In this document: one piece after another, positions 1-7,712 of the stretch
How the letters are laid out: every line of letters begins with the position of its first letter
Position numbering within the stretch: position 1 is the stretch's first letter
Source: JAJPXC01 sp964517875
GTDB taxonomy: Bacteria > Bacteroidota > Bacteroidia > Bacteroidales > Muribaculaceae
DNA length: 36,816 nt
Assembly: GCA_964517875.1 (NCBI GenBank)
Contig: CAZFEU010000017.1
Coordinates: 1-36,816, forward strand
Direction: 5' to 3'
Notes under the pieces: model-generated
Database searches by the model: none
What the model was told of the DNA's origin: nothing
The model's input: only the letters and a program-made list of their open reading frames with translations
Made by a program: the position numbers and the translations under genes

Positions 1-56
1 AAGTGATTAACAGCAAGATATATCCCTCGGTTCCAAAACCTCCGGGGTCACAGAAT

Positions 57-85
57 GAGACAATCGCAAGGTTGTCTCTTTTTTT
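57..85 (+). terminator. Intrinsic terminator
   Basis: Perfect 7-bp stem GAGACAA / TTGTCTC with an 8-nt loop, followed directly by seven T residues. It would end a rightward transcript whose gene lies at or beyond the left edge of the window. Confidence 0.8.
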
Positions 86-199
86 GTTGCCTGCGCAAAT
101 GATTCACAGTACATTGTGAAAAGTGCGGCTGGTTAATCAATATCAACCAAGCTTTTGCAATCTTTCAATAAGAACCGGAAATAAAATCGCCGATAATCA

Positions 200-229
200 T
201 TGAAATCAGGAGAATTATAGCCATCTTTG
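200..229 (+). promoter_or_regulatory. Possible promoter of the MBOAT operon
   Basis: CATCTTTG at 222-229 resembles the Bacteroidota -7 box TAnnTTTG with one mismatch. A TTG at 200-202 lies about 20 nt upstream, the usual -33 distance. The predicted leader is about 75 nt. The match is imperfect, so this is tentative. Confidence 0.3.
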
Positions 230-308
230 TGTGCGCATAAACAGATTTCTGAAATATCAGGTCATGTGAGGTATTGAGTACCGCTTGACTCAATTTAATT
301 CTAATAGA

Positions 309-1835
309 ATGCAGTTTACCGAAATATCTTTCGCATTATTCTTTGGTTTCTTCTTCTGCATATACTGGTTTGCATTTCGCAACAAACTGCGTTGTCAGAA
401 TATCCTCCTTTTAGGTGCAAGCTACCTGTTTTACGGGTGGTGGGACTGGCGATTTCTGCTGCTCATCATCATTACATCATTCAGCACATACGCTTCAGCT
501 CTGCTTTATGTGCGTCAACATAAAAGAGTGATTATCAGCGCTAACATAATACTCAACCTTGGGATACTGGTAGTCTTCAAATACTTCAACTTTTTTGGAG
601 AAAACCTGTCGCGACTATTTGAGCTATTCGGATTTGGATTAGACTGGTTTACTTTAGACGTACTACTGCCAGTTGGAATTTCTTTCTACACTTTTCAGGC
701 AATCGGTTATTCCATCGATGTAATGCGCGGCAACATCCGGCCCACCAACAATATCATTGGATTTTTTGTATTCATCGCCTTTTTCCCCCAACTGGTCGCC
801 GGGCCTATTGAGAGCGCCAAAAATCTTTTACCGCAGATACTACGAACGAGAGAGTGGAATACCCCAAAAGCCGTCAACGGCCTGAGAATGATACTTTTTG
901 GCTTGGTCAAGAAACTTTGCGTTGCCGATATGCTTGCGATCTATGTCGACCGTATTTTTGACTCTCCCGAGTTGGGACCGACTCATATCCTTGCCGGAGG
1001 TATTATGTTTACGTTCCAGCTTTATTGTGACTTTTCGGCCTATAGCGAAATCGCCCGCGGATGCGCCTCAATGTTAGGGATAAATCTTATGGTCAACTTC
1101 AGGTTTCCGCTCCTTTCACGCAATATTATCGAATTCTGGCAGCGCTGGCATATATCGCTTATGCTTTGGTTCCGTGATTATCTCTACATACCGCTCGGTG
1201 GCAATCGAAAAGGCCAATTGCATACTATTATCAACTATTCCATCGTCTTTCTCCTCTCAGGTCTATGGCATGGCGCATCCTGGAATTTCGTAATTTGGGG
1301 CGGTTACTGGGCCATTTGCTACGTCATCGGTCGATATTTTCTGAAACTCGAACGAAAACCTAATCAAAAAATCACCTTTTCCGATTTACCCAAAATACTC
1401 CTCACTTTTGGCATTGTGGCCTTTGGATTCTTTATTTTCCGCTGTCCAAACACCCAACTTATCCTTTGGGGGTTAAAAAGCCTATGGATATATGTGTTTG
1501 GGTTCGGACTGGCATGGCTCTTTGGGGTTGTGGTCGTGAGTATATGGCAATGCTTTAGGGGTCACATCCATAAAACTGCCATCATAATCTCCGGTCTGGT
1601 AATTGTCATTGCGGCAACAGCGATAATTGGAAAGAGTTTATTCTTATTAAAATTATGGTGGTTGATGCCGGCAATGACGGTGGCGTTGATCGAATGGAGC
1701 TCCCGTAATTACAACTATCCTTTTGCACTCGTCCCTCGTCTACGCAGCCAGAGGCTTGTGCTTTACTGGCTTATGGCCACTTTTATTATACTCAGTGAGC
1801 CGACCGAAATGACATTTATTTACTTCCAATTTTGA
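309..1835 (+). CDS. MBOAT-family O-acyltransferase (AlgI-like)
   Basis: Polytopic inner-membrane enzyme of the membrane-bound O-acyltransferase family, 508 aa, the usual size for AlgI/PatA-type members. These move acyl groups, commonly acetyl, from the cytoplasm to extracytoplasmic polysaccharide or peptidoglycan. Hydrophobic segments run through the whole protein. The family blocks are present: the EFWQRWHISLMLWFRDY stretch (His281) and SGLWHGASWNF, whose His321 is the invariant catalytic histidine. The ATG at 309 is preferred over an in-frame TTG at 285, because MQFTEISFALFF is a normal MBOAT beginning and the TTG lies inside an inverted repeat. The next gene starts 2 nt after the stop, so the two are co-transcribed and probably form an acyltransferase/SGNH pair. 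Sampled lines are distinctly AT-rich compared with the genes after 4261, as often seen in surface-polysaccharide genes acquired by transfer. The acceptor cannot be named from sequence. Confidence 0.9.
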   Translation: MQFTEISFALFFGFFFCIYWFAFRNKLRCQNILLLGASYLFYGWWDWRFLLLIIITSFSTYASALLYVRQHKRVIISANIILNLGILVVFKYFNFFGENLSRLFELFGFGLDWFTLDVLLPVGISFYTFQAIGYSIDVMRGNIRPTNNIIGFFVFIAFFPQLVAGPIESAKNLLPQILRTREWNTPKAVNGLRMILFGLVKKLCVADMLAIYVDRIFDSPELGPTHILAGGIMFTFQLYCDFSAYSEIARGCASMLGINLMVNFRFPLLSRNIIEFWQRWHISLMLWFRDYLYIPLGGNRKGQLHTIINYSIVFLLSGLWHGASWNFVIWGGYWAICYVIGRYFLKLERKPNQKITFSDLPKILLTFGIVAFGFFIFRCPNTQLILWGLKSLWIYVFGFGLAWLFGVVVVSIWQCFRGHIHKTAIIISGLVIVIAATAIIGKSLFLLKLWWLMPAMTVALIEWSSRNYNYPFALVPRLRSQRLVLYWLMATFIILSEPTEMTFIYFQF

Positions 1836-1837
1836 CT

Positions 1838-2893
1838 ATGAGTCCTACCTCCCGCAACATCCTACACTTTATTTGCCGCTCACTTTTGATGGCACTGGCG
1901 GTAATTGCCCCATTTTTGGTGTGGTATGTTTACGCTGACCCATTCAAGATACTGTATCATTACGAAAATTATTACGATGACCCACAAATCTATCCCGCAA
2001 GAATTGGCTTAAATAAAGGGATGGTGACCATCAATGCATATATTGACAACCTCCGCCGAGGTATCAGAAACAACGCTTTTATTTTCGGCTCGTCAATCTC
2101 ATGCTATTACGACGCCGATGAATGGTGTCGTTTACTCTGTCAGGATTCAACGTCATCGCAAATCAAGCCAATCCATTTTGATTCTTCCTCAGAAAGCCTA
2201 ATGTCAATGGCACGAAAGATTGAATATCTAAACAGTAGGGGAGCATCAATTGATTATGCCCTATTAGTCTTAGACCCAATTATAATGAATAATGACGACA
2301 ATGACTCACCCTTCGCCATTGACCCGCCTGAACTCAAACCTGGGGTCATTCACAGACTTAAATATCATTACACATTCTTCCGGGCATCAACTAATGCCAA
2401 TTTCATCAAAAACTTACTTGCTGCCCACTTCACAGGCCGTGGAGACAATATCGGTCACAGCCCGATTTTTGAATATCAACCCATCGTACACAACATGCTT
2501 ACCAACCAGGAGACAATTCCGATGTGGGACTCCATTATCACCAACGACCCTAAGGCATTCTACTCGAAATATCCCTTGGTCAGCCCTGCCACAAGTGTCA
2601 CCTCCGGTCCTTCAATCATCAATGGAGCTAAGCGCGCTGCACTCCAAAAAATCGCCCAAATATTTTCGCAACAGTGCTCCGACTATCAAATTATCATCTC
2701 TCCTAACCGACGCGGCGTGTCCCTATCTCCAACAGACCTTAAAGAACTTCAAACGATCTTTGAGCCCTCAAGAGTCCACGATTTCTCTGAAATCTACGCC
2801 CCGTATCTTCAAAATGACACACTGCTTTACGACAATACTCACTATCGCCCACCATTCGCCTCAAAATTAATGAACGAAATATACTCGCACTAA
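1838..2893 (+). CDS. SGNH-hydrolase-like partner of the MBOAT acyltransferase
   Basis: 351 aa with one N-terminal membrane anchor (about residues 12-32) and a predicted periplasmic domain. FIFGSSISCYY (Gly84-Ser85-Ser86) resembles the nucleophile block of SGNH/GDSL and AlgJ/DltD-type proteins. YDNTHYRPPFA near the C-terminus supplies Asp332 and His335 in the DxxH arrangement that completes such a triad. In alginate and related systems an MBOAT protein hands the acyl group to an SGNH-like protein that acylates the polymer outside the membrane. The 2-nt gap after the MBOAT gene supports the same division of labour here. The in-frame TTG at 1832 overlaps the upstream stop; the ATG at 1838 is preferred. 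Overall similarity to a named family is weak by eye, so the call rests on motifs and context. Like its neighbour it is AT-rich. Confidence 0.65.
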   Translation: MSPTSRNILHFICRSLLMALAVIAPFLVWYVYADPFKILYHYENYYDDPQIYPARIGLNKGMVTINAYIDNLRRGIRNNAFIFGSSISCYYDADEWCRLLCQDSTSSQIKPIHFDSSSESLMSMARKIEYLNSRGASIDYALLVLDPIIMNNDDNDSPFAIDPPELKPGVIHRLKYHYTFFRASTNANFIKNLLAAHFTGRGDNIGHSPIFEYQPIVHNMLTNQETIPMWDSIITNDPKAFYSKYPLVSPATSVTSGPSIINGAKRAALQKIAQIFSQQCSDYQIIISPNRRGVSLSPTDLKELQTIFEPSRVHDFSEIYAPYLQNDTLLYDNTHYRPPFASKLMNEIYSH

Positions 2894-2950
2894 CGTGGCC
2901 ACTTAGTGTATATAATGCAATTACAGCCTCAACAAGTAACAAACTATGTG

Positions 2951-3319
2951 ATGAATATAGAATCCTTCCGCGAATATTGCCTGTCTTTACCCTACGCCAG
3001 CGAGGATACCGCCTTTGGCGAAGAATATCTGTTGCTGAGGGTATTCGGTAAAATTTTCGCATGTATAGGTTTCGAACGTGCCGACTACTTTGTACTGAAA
3101 TGCAATCCTGATTATGCCATTGAGCTGCGCGACCAATACGCCGACATCGAGCCGGCATGGCATTGGAACAAACGCTACTGGAACCAACTGCGCCTCAACG
3201 GCACACTCGCCGACGACCTTATCAAACGCCTTATTCGCCACAGCTATAGCGAAGTGGTGAAGAAGTTACCCAACAAATTGAAAACACACTTCCCCATTAT
3301 CACAGAAATCTTACCATAA
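2951..3319 (+). CDS. MmcQ/YjbR family protein
   Basis: 122 aa, matching the small single-domain MmcQ/YjbR family, which has a CyaY-like fold and is often annotated as DNA-binding although its role is unproven. Typical features are the N-terminal helix MNIESFREYCLSLPYASED, the GEEYLLLRVFGKIFACI strand region, FVLKCNPDYAIELRDQY and the WNKRYWNQLRLNG segment before two C-terminal helices. The ATG at 2951 gives the family's normal beginning; upstream in-frame starts at 2906 would add a 15-residue tail that looks non-native. It stands alone between the MBOAT pair and the S24 repressor, and no clear promoter was found. Confidence 0.85.
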   Translation: MNIESFREYCLSLPYASEDTAFGEEYLLLRVFGKIFACIGFERADYFVLKCNPDYAIELRDQYADIEPAWHWNKRYWNQLRLNGTLADDLIKRLIRHSYSEVVKKLPNKLKTHFPIITEILP

Positions 3320-3356
3320 TTGCATTAACTCCCCCACTCACTCCATCCATGTCGGT

Positions 3357-3412
3357 TTGTACAACAATTCACGTCCGATAGTTGTAAAATTACATGACCT
3401 GTTGTATATTTG
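3357..3412 (+). promoter_or_regulatory. Promoter and likely operator of the S24 repressor gene
   Basis: TATATTTG at 3405-3412 is a perfect Bacteroidota -7 box, and TTG at 3382-3384 lies exactly 20 nt upstream. The start codon at 3417 is only 5 nt past the box, so transcription would begin at or within a few bases of the ATG and the mRNA may be leaderless. The hexamer GTTGTA occurs at 3381 and again at 3401, one copy on each promoter element. The palindrome TTGTACAA lies at 3357-3364. These repeats are candidate sites for autorepression by the downstream protein. Confidence 0.65.
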
Positions 3413-3416
3413 CAGC

Positions 3417-4136
3417 ATGGAAAAAGAACCGGTACAACCAGCATTAGCATCCTCGACAACTCACGTGAGCATTGTCGACCGCATACGCCATCTGATGTCG
3501 GTGTTGAAAATCAACCAGGCCGAGCTGGCGCGCCGCATCGACATCAACCCATCTAATCTGTCGAAATACCTATCCGGGCGGCTACCCGTCAACGACTCTC
3601 TGATCAACCGAATTGTGGTCAATCTGGGAGTATCACATCAGTGGCTACGCGATGGCGATGACGTGCCATTCCCGCGCGACCACCAGCTTACGGTAATCGA
3701 CGATGTAAAGCCTGTTGAGGTGCGTCCCGCTATGGTCGGAGTGCCGGTCTACGACATTGATGTCACCGCCGGATGTATGCAACTGAGCCGGATGCTCACC
3801 CAGGACAGGATACGGGGCTATGTCAATCTGCCACAGCTCGACACCGGCTGTATCATAGTTGGTGTGTCGGGCGACTCGATGGAGCCGGTGCTACGCAACG
3901 GTGGGTTCGTGTCAATACGCCCAATCACCAATATGCGCAACATATTTTGGGGACGAATGTATGTAGTGGTAATGGAGGACTATCGTATGGTAAAATACCT
4001 ACGCCGCAATGACGACCCGGCCAAGCTGACACTGCGTAGCGCCAACCCCAACTACGACGACATGGAAGTAGACCGCTCCGACATCCAAGGCCTGTTCCTT
4101 GTAGAAGCCGTAATACATTGCGAGTTGCAGTCGTGA
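3417..4136 (+). CDS. LexA/CI-type repressor: XRE helix-turn-helix plus S24 peptidase
   Basis: 239 aa. Residues about 18-80 form a helix-turn-helix of the XRE/CI type (NQAELARRIDINPSNLSKYL). Residues about 108-235 form an S24 (LexA/UmuD/CI) autoprotease domain. Ser154 in GVSGDSMEPVLRNG is the nucleophile and Lys193 in YRMVKYLRR the general base, 39 residues apart (37 in E. coli LexA). A candidate Ala118-Gly119 cleavage bond (DVTAGC) lies 36 residues before the serine, close to the LexA spacing. The layout therefore looks competent for RecA-stimulated self-cleavage, and the protein is probably a DNA-damage-responsive repressor. Its targets are unknown; its own promoter carries repeated GTTGTA hexamers. 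No phage genes flank it, so a host regulator is more likely than a prophage repressor. The start is the ATG after a perfect -7 box; the longer TTG reading from 3357 is upstream of the promoter. Confidence 0.88.
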   Translation: MEKEPVQPALASSTTHVSIVDRIRHLMSVLKINQAELARRIDINPSNLSKYLSGRLPVNDSLINRIVVNLGVSHQWLRDGDDVPFPRDHQLTVIDDVKPVEVRPAMVGVPVYDIDVTAGCMQLSRMLTQDRIRGYVNLPQLDTGCIIVGVSGDSMEPVLRNGGFVSIRPITNMRNIFWGRMYVVVMEDYRMVKYLRRNDDPAKLTLRSANPNYDDMEVDRSDIQGLFLVEAVIHCELQS

Positions 4137-4231
4137 CCACTCATGATTCACACATAGCCGGGCGCCAGCCCGTATTCGCAAGTTTTCGATTATTTAACGT
4201 CATCGACCGCCTAAATATCAACATATTTGTG

Positions 4232-4239
4232 TATTTTTG
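4232..4239 (+). promoter_or_regulatory. -7 box of the BspA-like gene
   Basis: TATTTTTG is a perfect match to TAnnTTTG, 21 nt before the ATG at 4261. No TTG was found at the usual -33 distance. A small GC-rich hairpin (CGGGC / GCCCG, 4159-4172) lies between the repressor gene and this promoter but lacks a directly following T tract. Confidence 0.5.
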
Positions 4240-4260
4240 CGCTTCAAAGCACAAACACAC

Positions 4261-5751
4261 ATGCAATTAAGATATCTTACACTGTTTTCAGTCATAGCCC
4301 TGGCCTCTCGAGCCTGGGGCTTAAGCGTCACCACCCTGCCGGGTGAGTTGGAATCGCACGTTACTGTCGACCCCGCCACCGTAAGTGAGTTGACAGTGAG
4401 GGGGAGCATCAACGCCGTCGATTTGCAATTTATAGCCGACAAGATGCCAATGCTGCGCAACCTCAACCTGTCAAATGCCAAAATCGCCGCATATCAGGGG
4501 GATGCTCTAATCACTGGAGCCGGCTCGGCCAACGCCAACGAACTTGCGCCCTACTCGCTTGCCGGATTGAAGGCATCGACCATCACCCTCCCCTCCACCC
4601 TCACCTCAATTGCTGAAGGCGCATTGGCCGGAAGCTCCCTCAAGGCACTGTCGATTCCCGCCTCGGTTAAAAACATCGGCATGGGCGCATTGGCCGGGTG
4701 CCGCAACATCACCACAATCACAATACCTGCGTCAGTGACATCGATAGCCCACTACGCATTCAAGGATATGCCCGAGTTAACGACTGTTGACATTCAGGCA
4801 CCAATATCCGAAGTGCCCGCCGCAGCATTTGCCGGTAATGCCAAGCTATCCACAGTCACCTTGCCGTCGACCGTCACAGCAATTGATTCGGCAGCGTTCA
4901 GCGGATGCACGGCACTATCAGCAATCACCCTTCCCCAGTCGGTATCACGCATAGGCGCATCAGCATTCCGCGGCACCGGCCTTGCCGAAGTCAACATGCA
5001 GCAGCTCAATAAGCTCACATCCATTGGCGACTGGGCATTTGCCGACAACCACCGTCTGACCAGCGTAACGCTTCCGGAATCTTTAACCGCACTGGGCAGC
5101 GGCGCTTTCTTTGGATGCGTCGGTCTTACCAACATCGACTTACCTACAGGCGTTACAGAAATTGCCGACTACACTTTCACCGGCAATACCTCCATGAAGG
5201 CATCGAAGCTCAATGACTATGTAGAAACTATTGGCGACTTCGCACTACAAGGATGGAACAGCCAGGAATTCTATTTCCCAGCCAATCTCGTATATCTCGG
5301 CGACGGTGCAATGGAGAACTGGACATCCGTACAAAAGCTCACAGCATTAATCAACGAGATTCCCGAACTTGGAACCGAAGTCTGGGCTGGTGTCGACCAA
5401 GCCAAAGTGAAGCTTTTTGTGCCCGAAGAATCCGCTGATGATTACAAAAACTCTCCACAATGGCAGGAGTTTGACATCACACCCTCTACCGGAGTCGAGA
5501 ATGTGATAGCCGATGCCAACGGCGGCAACTCAGTCAATGGATATTTCCGTGACCACGACCTTATCATTGAGTCGTCAACCGACATAGCCTTGGTAGAGAT
5601 TTACAACACTGCCGGCATGAAACTCCTGGGTGTTGAACCCGCCAATAACATCGCAACTATCGACACCTACGGCTTAACCACCCAAATTTTCATAGTGCGT
5701 GTGATTCTCAGCGACGGAACACCGGCCACACTTAAGCTCGCCCGCCATTAA
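4261..5751 (+). CDS. BspA-like leucine-rich-repeat surface protein
   Basis: 496 aa with a short signal peptide (about residues 1-20). Residues about 85-390 are tandem repeats of roughly 23 aa of the BspA/TpLRR (LRR_5) kind, each a variant of 'ITLPxSVTxIGxxAFxGCxxL', for example TITIPASVTSIAHYAF and AITLPQSVSRIGASAF. Such repeats occur in cell-surface adhesins of Bacteroidales and in many anaerobes. The last 80 or so residues (after STGVENV) form a beta-rich tail with LVEIYNTAGMKLL and a closing strand pattern typical of T9SS C-terminal sorting domains, implying export to the outer surface. ATG 4261 is chosen because it opens the signal peptide and sits 21 nt past a good -7 box. The binding partner is unknown. 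trmB follows 13 nt later, so read-through transcription is likely. Confidence 0.85.
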   Translation: MQLRYLTLFSVIALASRAWGLSVTTLPGELESHVTVDPATVSELTVRGSINAVDLQFIADKMPMLRNLNLSNAKIAAYQGDALITGAGSANANELAPYSLAGLKASTITLPSTLTSIAEGALAGSSLKALSIPASVKNIGMGALAGCRNITTITIPASVTSIAHYAFKDMPELTTVDIQAPISEVPAAAFAGNAKLSTVTLPSTVTAIDSAAFSGCTALSAITLPQSVSRIGASAFRGTGLAEVNMQQLNKLTSIGDWAFADNHRLTSVTLPESLTALGSGAFFGCVGLTNIDLPTGVTEIADYTFTGNTSMKASKLNDYVETIGDFALQGWNSQEFYFPANLVYLGDGAMENWTSVQKLTALINEIPELGTEVWAGVDQAKVKLFVPEESADDYKNSPQWQEFDITPSTGVENVIADANGGNSVNGYFRDHDLIIESSTDIALVEIYNTAGMKLLGVEPANNIATIDTYGLTTQIFIVRVILSDGTPATLKLARH

Positions 5752-5764
5752 ACATTAACCGACA

Positions 5765-6538
5765 ATGGGCAAGAACAAACTCAAAAAATTCAAAGAGATG
5801 GAGTCGTTCGACTTCGTCCACCAGTATCCATTCGCCGCTCTCCAAGAGAGCGGCTTCCCTTTAAAGGGGCGTTGGCATAGCGATTTTTTCAGAAACTCCA
5901 ACCCCATCGTGCTCGAACTTGGATGTGGCAAAGGTGAATACACCGTTGGCCTTGCCCGGCGCTTCCCCGACCGAAATTTCATAGGTGTCGACATAAAAGG
6001 GGCACGCATATGGACCGGCGCAAAACAAGCCCACAACGAGCAGCTCGCCAATGTAGCCTTTGTGCGCACCGACATCGAATTAATCCACCACTTCTTTGAG
6101 AAAGGAGAAGTGGCAGAGATATGGATCACATTCCCCGACCCCCAGATGAAGAAGGTACGTAAACGCCTCACTTCTACCCGGTTTATGAATCTTTATCGCA
6201 ACATACTCGCATCTGAAGGAGTAGTCAATCTAAAAAGCGACTCCCCCTTTCTCTACACCTACACCAAGCTGATGATAGAGCTTAACCGCCTACCTCTGAA
6301 GGCTGATATACCCGACCTTTACGGCACACCAATCGATGCCAGCCAGCCCGAAGGACTGCGCGAGATTCGGACCTATTACGAGCAGCAATGGCTCGACCGC
6401 GGTCTAACAATCAAGTATCTACGTTGGCTTCTTCCTGCAGAGGGGACACTTGAGGAACCAACCGACGAAATACCCTACGACACATACCGATCCTTCTCAC
6501 GCGGACAGCTACAAATGGGTATCGACACAGACGCATGA
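5765..6538 (+). CDS. trmB: tRNA (guanine-N7)-methyltransferase
   Basis: 257 aa cytosolic SAM-dependent enzyme making m7G at position 46 of the tRNA variable loop. The SAM-binding motif VLELGCGKGEYTVGLA lies near residues 49-64. The family signature FPDPQMKKVRKRLTSTRFMN follows; Bacteroidota enzymes have this in place of the FPDPWPKKRHHKRR form of Proteobacteria. FIGVDIKGARIW and LKSDSPFLYTYT also fit. Length is slightly above the approximately 220-240 aa average because of a C-terminal extension after the catalytic core. It follows the LRR gene by 13 nt and has no obvious promoter of its own. Confidence 0.93.
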   Translation: MGKNKLKKFKEMESFDFVHQYPFAALQESGFPLKGRWHSDFFRNSNPIVLELGCGKGEYTVGLARRFPDRNFIGVDIKGARIWTGAKQAHNEQLANVAFVRTDIELIHHFFEKGEVAEIWITFPDPQMKKVRKRLTSTRFMNLYRNILASEGVVNLKSDSPFLYTYTKLMIELNRLPLKADIPDLYGTPIDASQPEGLREIRTYYEQQWLDRGLTIKYLRWLLPAEGTLEEPTDEIPYDTYRSFSRGQLQMGIDTDA

Positions 6539-6587
6539 TGTCGGTTAACCCTACGCCCCACACTAATAACTAAAATTCTCATCGCAT

Positions 6588-7685
6588 ATGCAACTTTACC
6601 CCAACCTCATACTCGACACCCTCAAGACCGTGCGCTACCCAGGTTCAGGCAAGAACATCGTGGATAGCCAGATGGTGGAAGACGACATACGCATAAACGG
6701 CAACAAGGTGTCATTTTCACTGATTTTCGACAAGCCGACCGACCCGTTTATGAAGTCGCTTGTTAAATCGGCCGAGGCCGCAATACACAACATCATTTCA
6801 CCTGAAGTGGAGGTTGACATCAACGTTAAAACCCGGCAAGCCCTACCCGCCCAAACCGTCAAACCACTCCAAGGCGTTAAACATATCGTGGGAATATCAT
6901 CGGGCAAAGGAGGTGTAGGCAAGTCCACTGTTGCCGCCAATCTTGCCGTTGCCCTGGCTCGCGAGGGATACCGCGTAGGACTGCTTGATGCCGACATTTT
7001 CGGTCCATCGGTGCCCAAGATGTTTGGTGTGGAGGATGCTGAGCTTTATATGCATAATGTCGACGGACGCGATCTGATTATTCCAATCGAGAAATACGGA
7101 GTTAAAGTGCTTTCTATCGGTTTTCTTGTCGATCGAAATGCACCGGTGCTATGGCGTGGAGCCATGGCATCCAATGCCCTCAAGCAGCTCATAAATGATG
7201 CCGATTGGGGCGAGCTCGACTACTTCCTTATCGACATGCCTCCCGGCACCAGCGATATTCATCTCACTCTCGTGCAGACCCTCCCCATCACAGGGGTTGT
7301 GATAGTAAGCACACCCCAGGAGGTAGCCCTGGCCGATGCACGCAAAGGGATTGCCATGTTTACCGGCGAAAAAGTTAACGTGCCCATACTCGGCATAGTA
7401 GAAAACATGGCATGGTTTACACCCGAGAAACACCCCGATGAACGTTATTATATATTCGGCAACGGAGGTGCGGTGAAAGTGGCCCAAGAGATGGGTGTGC
7501 CTCTGTTAGCGCAAATCCCTGTGGTTGGTACCATATGCGACTCGGGCGATGCCGGCCATCCCATAGCCCTTGAGGACACTATCACCGGGCAAGCGTTTAT
7601 GCACTTGGCCCATGAAGTGATTGATGCCGTGCAGCATCGCGAGGCCACCCTGCCACCCACCACAAAGGTTGAGTTAAAACACTGA
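6588..7685 (+). CDS. mrp: Mrp/ApbC/NBP35-family iron-sulfur cluster carrier ATPase
   Basis: 365 aa. Residues 1-85 form a MIP18/DUF59-type domain, a fusion usual for bacterial Mrp. Residues 98-350 form the deviant-Walker ParA/MinD-like ATPase, with P-loop SGKGGVGKST (105-114) and DIFGPSVPKMFG, followed by DMPPGTSDIHLTL. Family members bind and transfer [4Fe-4S] clusters to apoproteins. The C-terminal CxxC that bridges the cluster in E. coli-type Mrp is absent: the corresponding stretch reads ENMAWFTPEKHPDERYYIFG. To my knowledge this cysteine-less form is common in Bacteroidota, so cluster handling may differ. It lies 49 nt after trmB and 27 nt before the esterase gene, in an apparent housekeeping run. 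Confidence 0.92.
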   Translation: MQLYPNLILDTLKTVRYPGSGKNIVDSQMVEDDIRINGNKVSFSLIFDKPTDPFMKSLVKSAEAAIHNIISPEVEVDINVKTRQALPAQTVKPLQGVKHIVGISSGKGGVGKSTVAANLAVALAREGYRVGLLDADIFGPSVPKMFGVEDAELYMHNVDGRDLIIPIEKYGVKVLSIGFLVDRNAPVLWRGAMASNALKQLINDADWGELDYFLIDMPPGTSDIHLTLVQTLPITGVVIVSTPQEVALADARKGIAMFTGEKVNVPILGIVENMAWFTPEKHPDERYYIFGNGGAVKVAQEMGVPLLAQIPVVGTICDSGDAGHPIALEDTITGQAFMHLAHEVIDAVQHREATLPPTTKVELKH

Positions 7686-7712
7686 TGTTAAATCACACAA
7701 ACATACCACACC

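Larger units (their letters stand above)
1..308. other. Intergenic region upstream of the MBOAT gene
   Basis: No convincing gene is seen here. An open frame from position 3 to 119 has no plausible start and no recognisable protein features, so I do not call it. Positions 57-85 form an intrinsic terminator for something that ends left of or near the window edge. Positions 200-229 hold a possible promoter. Positions 273-294 carry a 7-bp inverted repeat (ATTGAGT / ACTCAAT, 8-nt loop) just before the MBOAT start, which could be an operator or a small leader hairpin. Confidence 0.5.

Noticed and set aside
3..119. Open frame or tRNA-like 3' end before the first terminator
   Set aside because: No start codon with context is seen, the T-loop consensus does not fit, and the peptide overlaps the terminator hairpin.
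2292..2870. 192-aa frame inside the SGNH-like gene
   Set aside because: It is a shifted frame within a gene that has a signal anchor and family motifs; the composition is low-complexity Ser/Thr/Pro.
3417..4136. Prophage repressor
   Set aside because: No integrase, structural, or lysis genes occur in the window; the flanks are ordinary chromosomal genes.
4600..5300. DNA tandem repeats in the BspA-like gene
   Set aside because: The repetition is at the protein level (about 23 aa, divergent); the DNA copies are too different to count as a nucleotide repeat.
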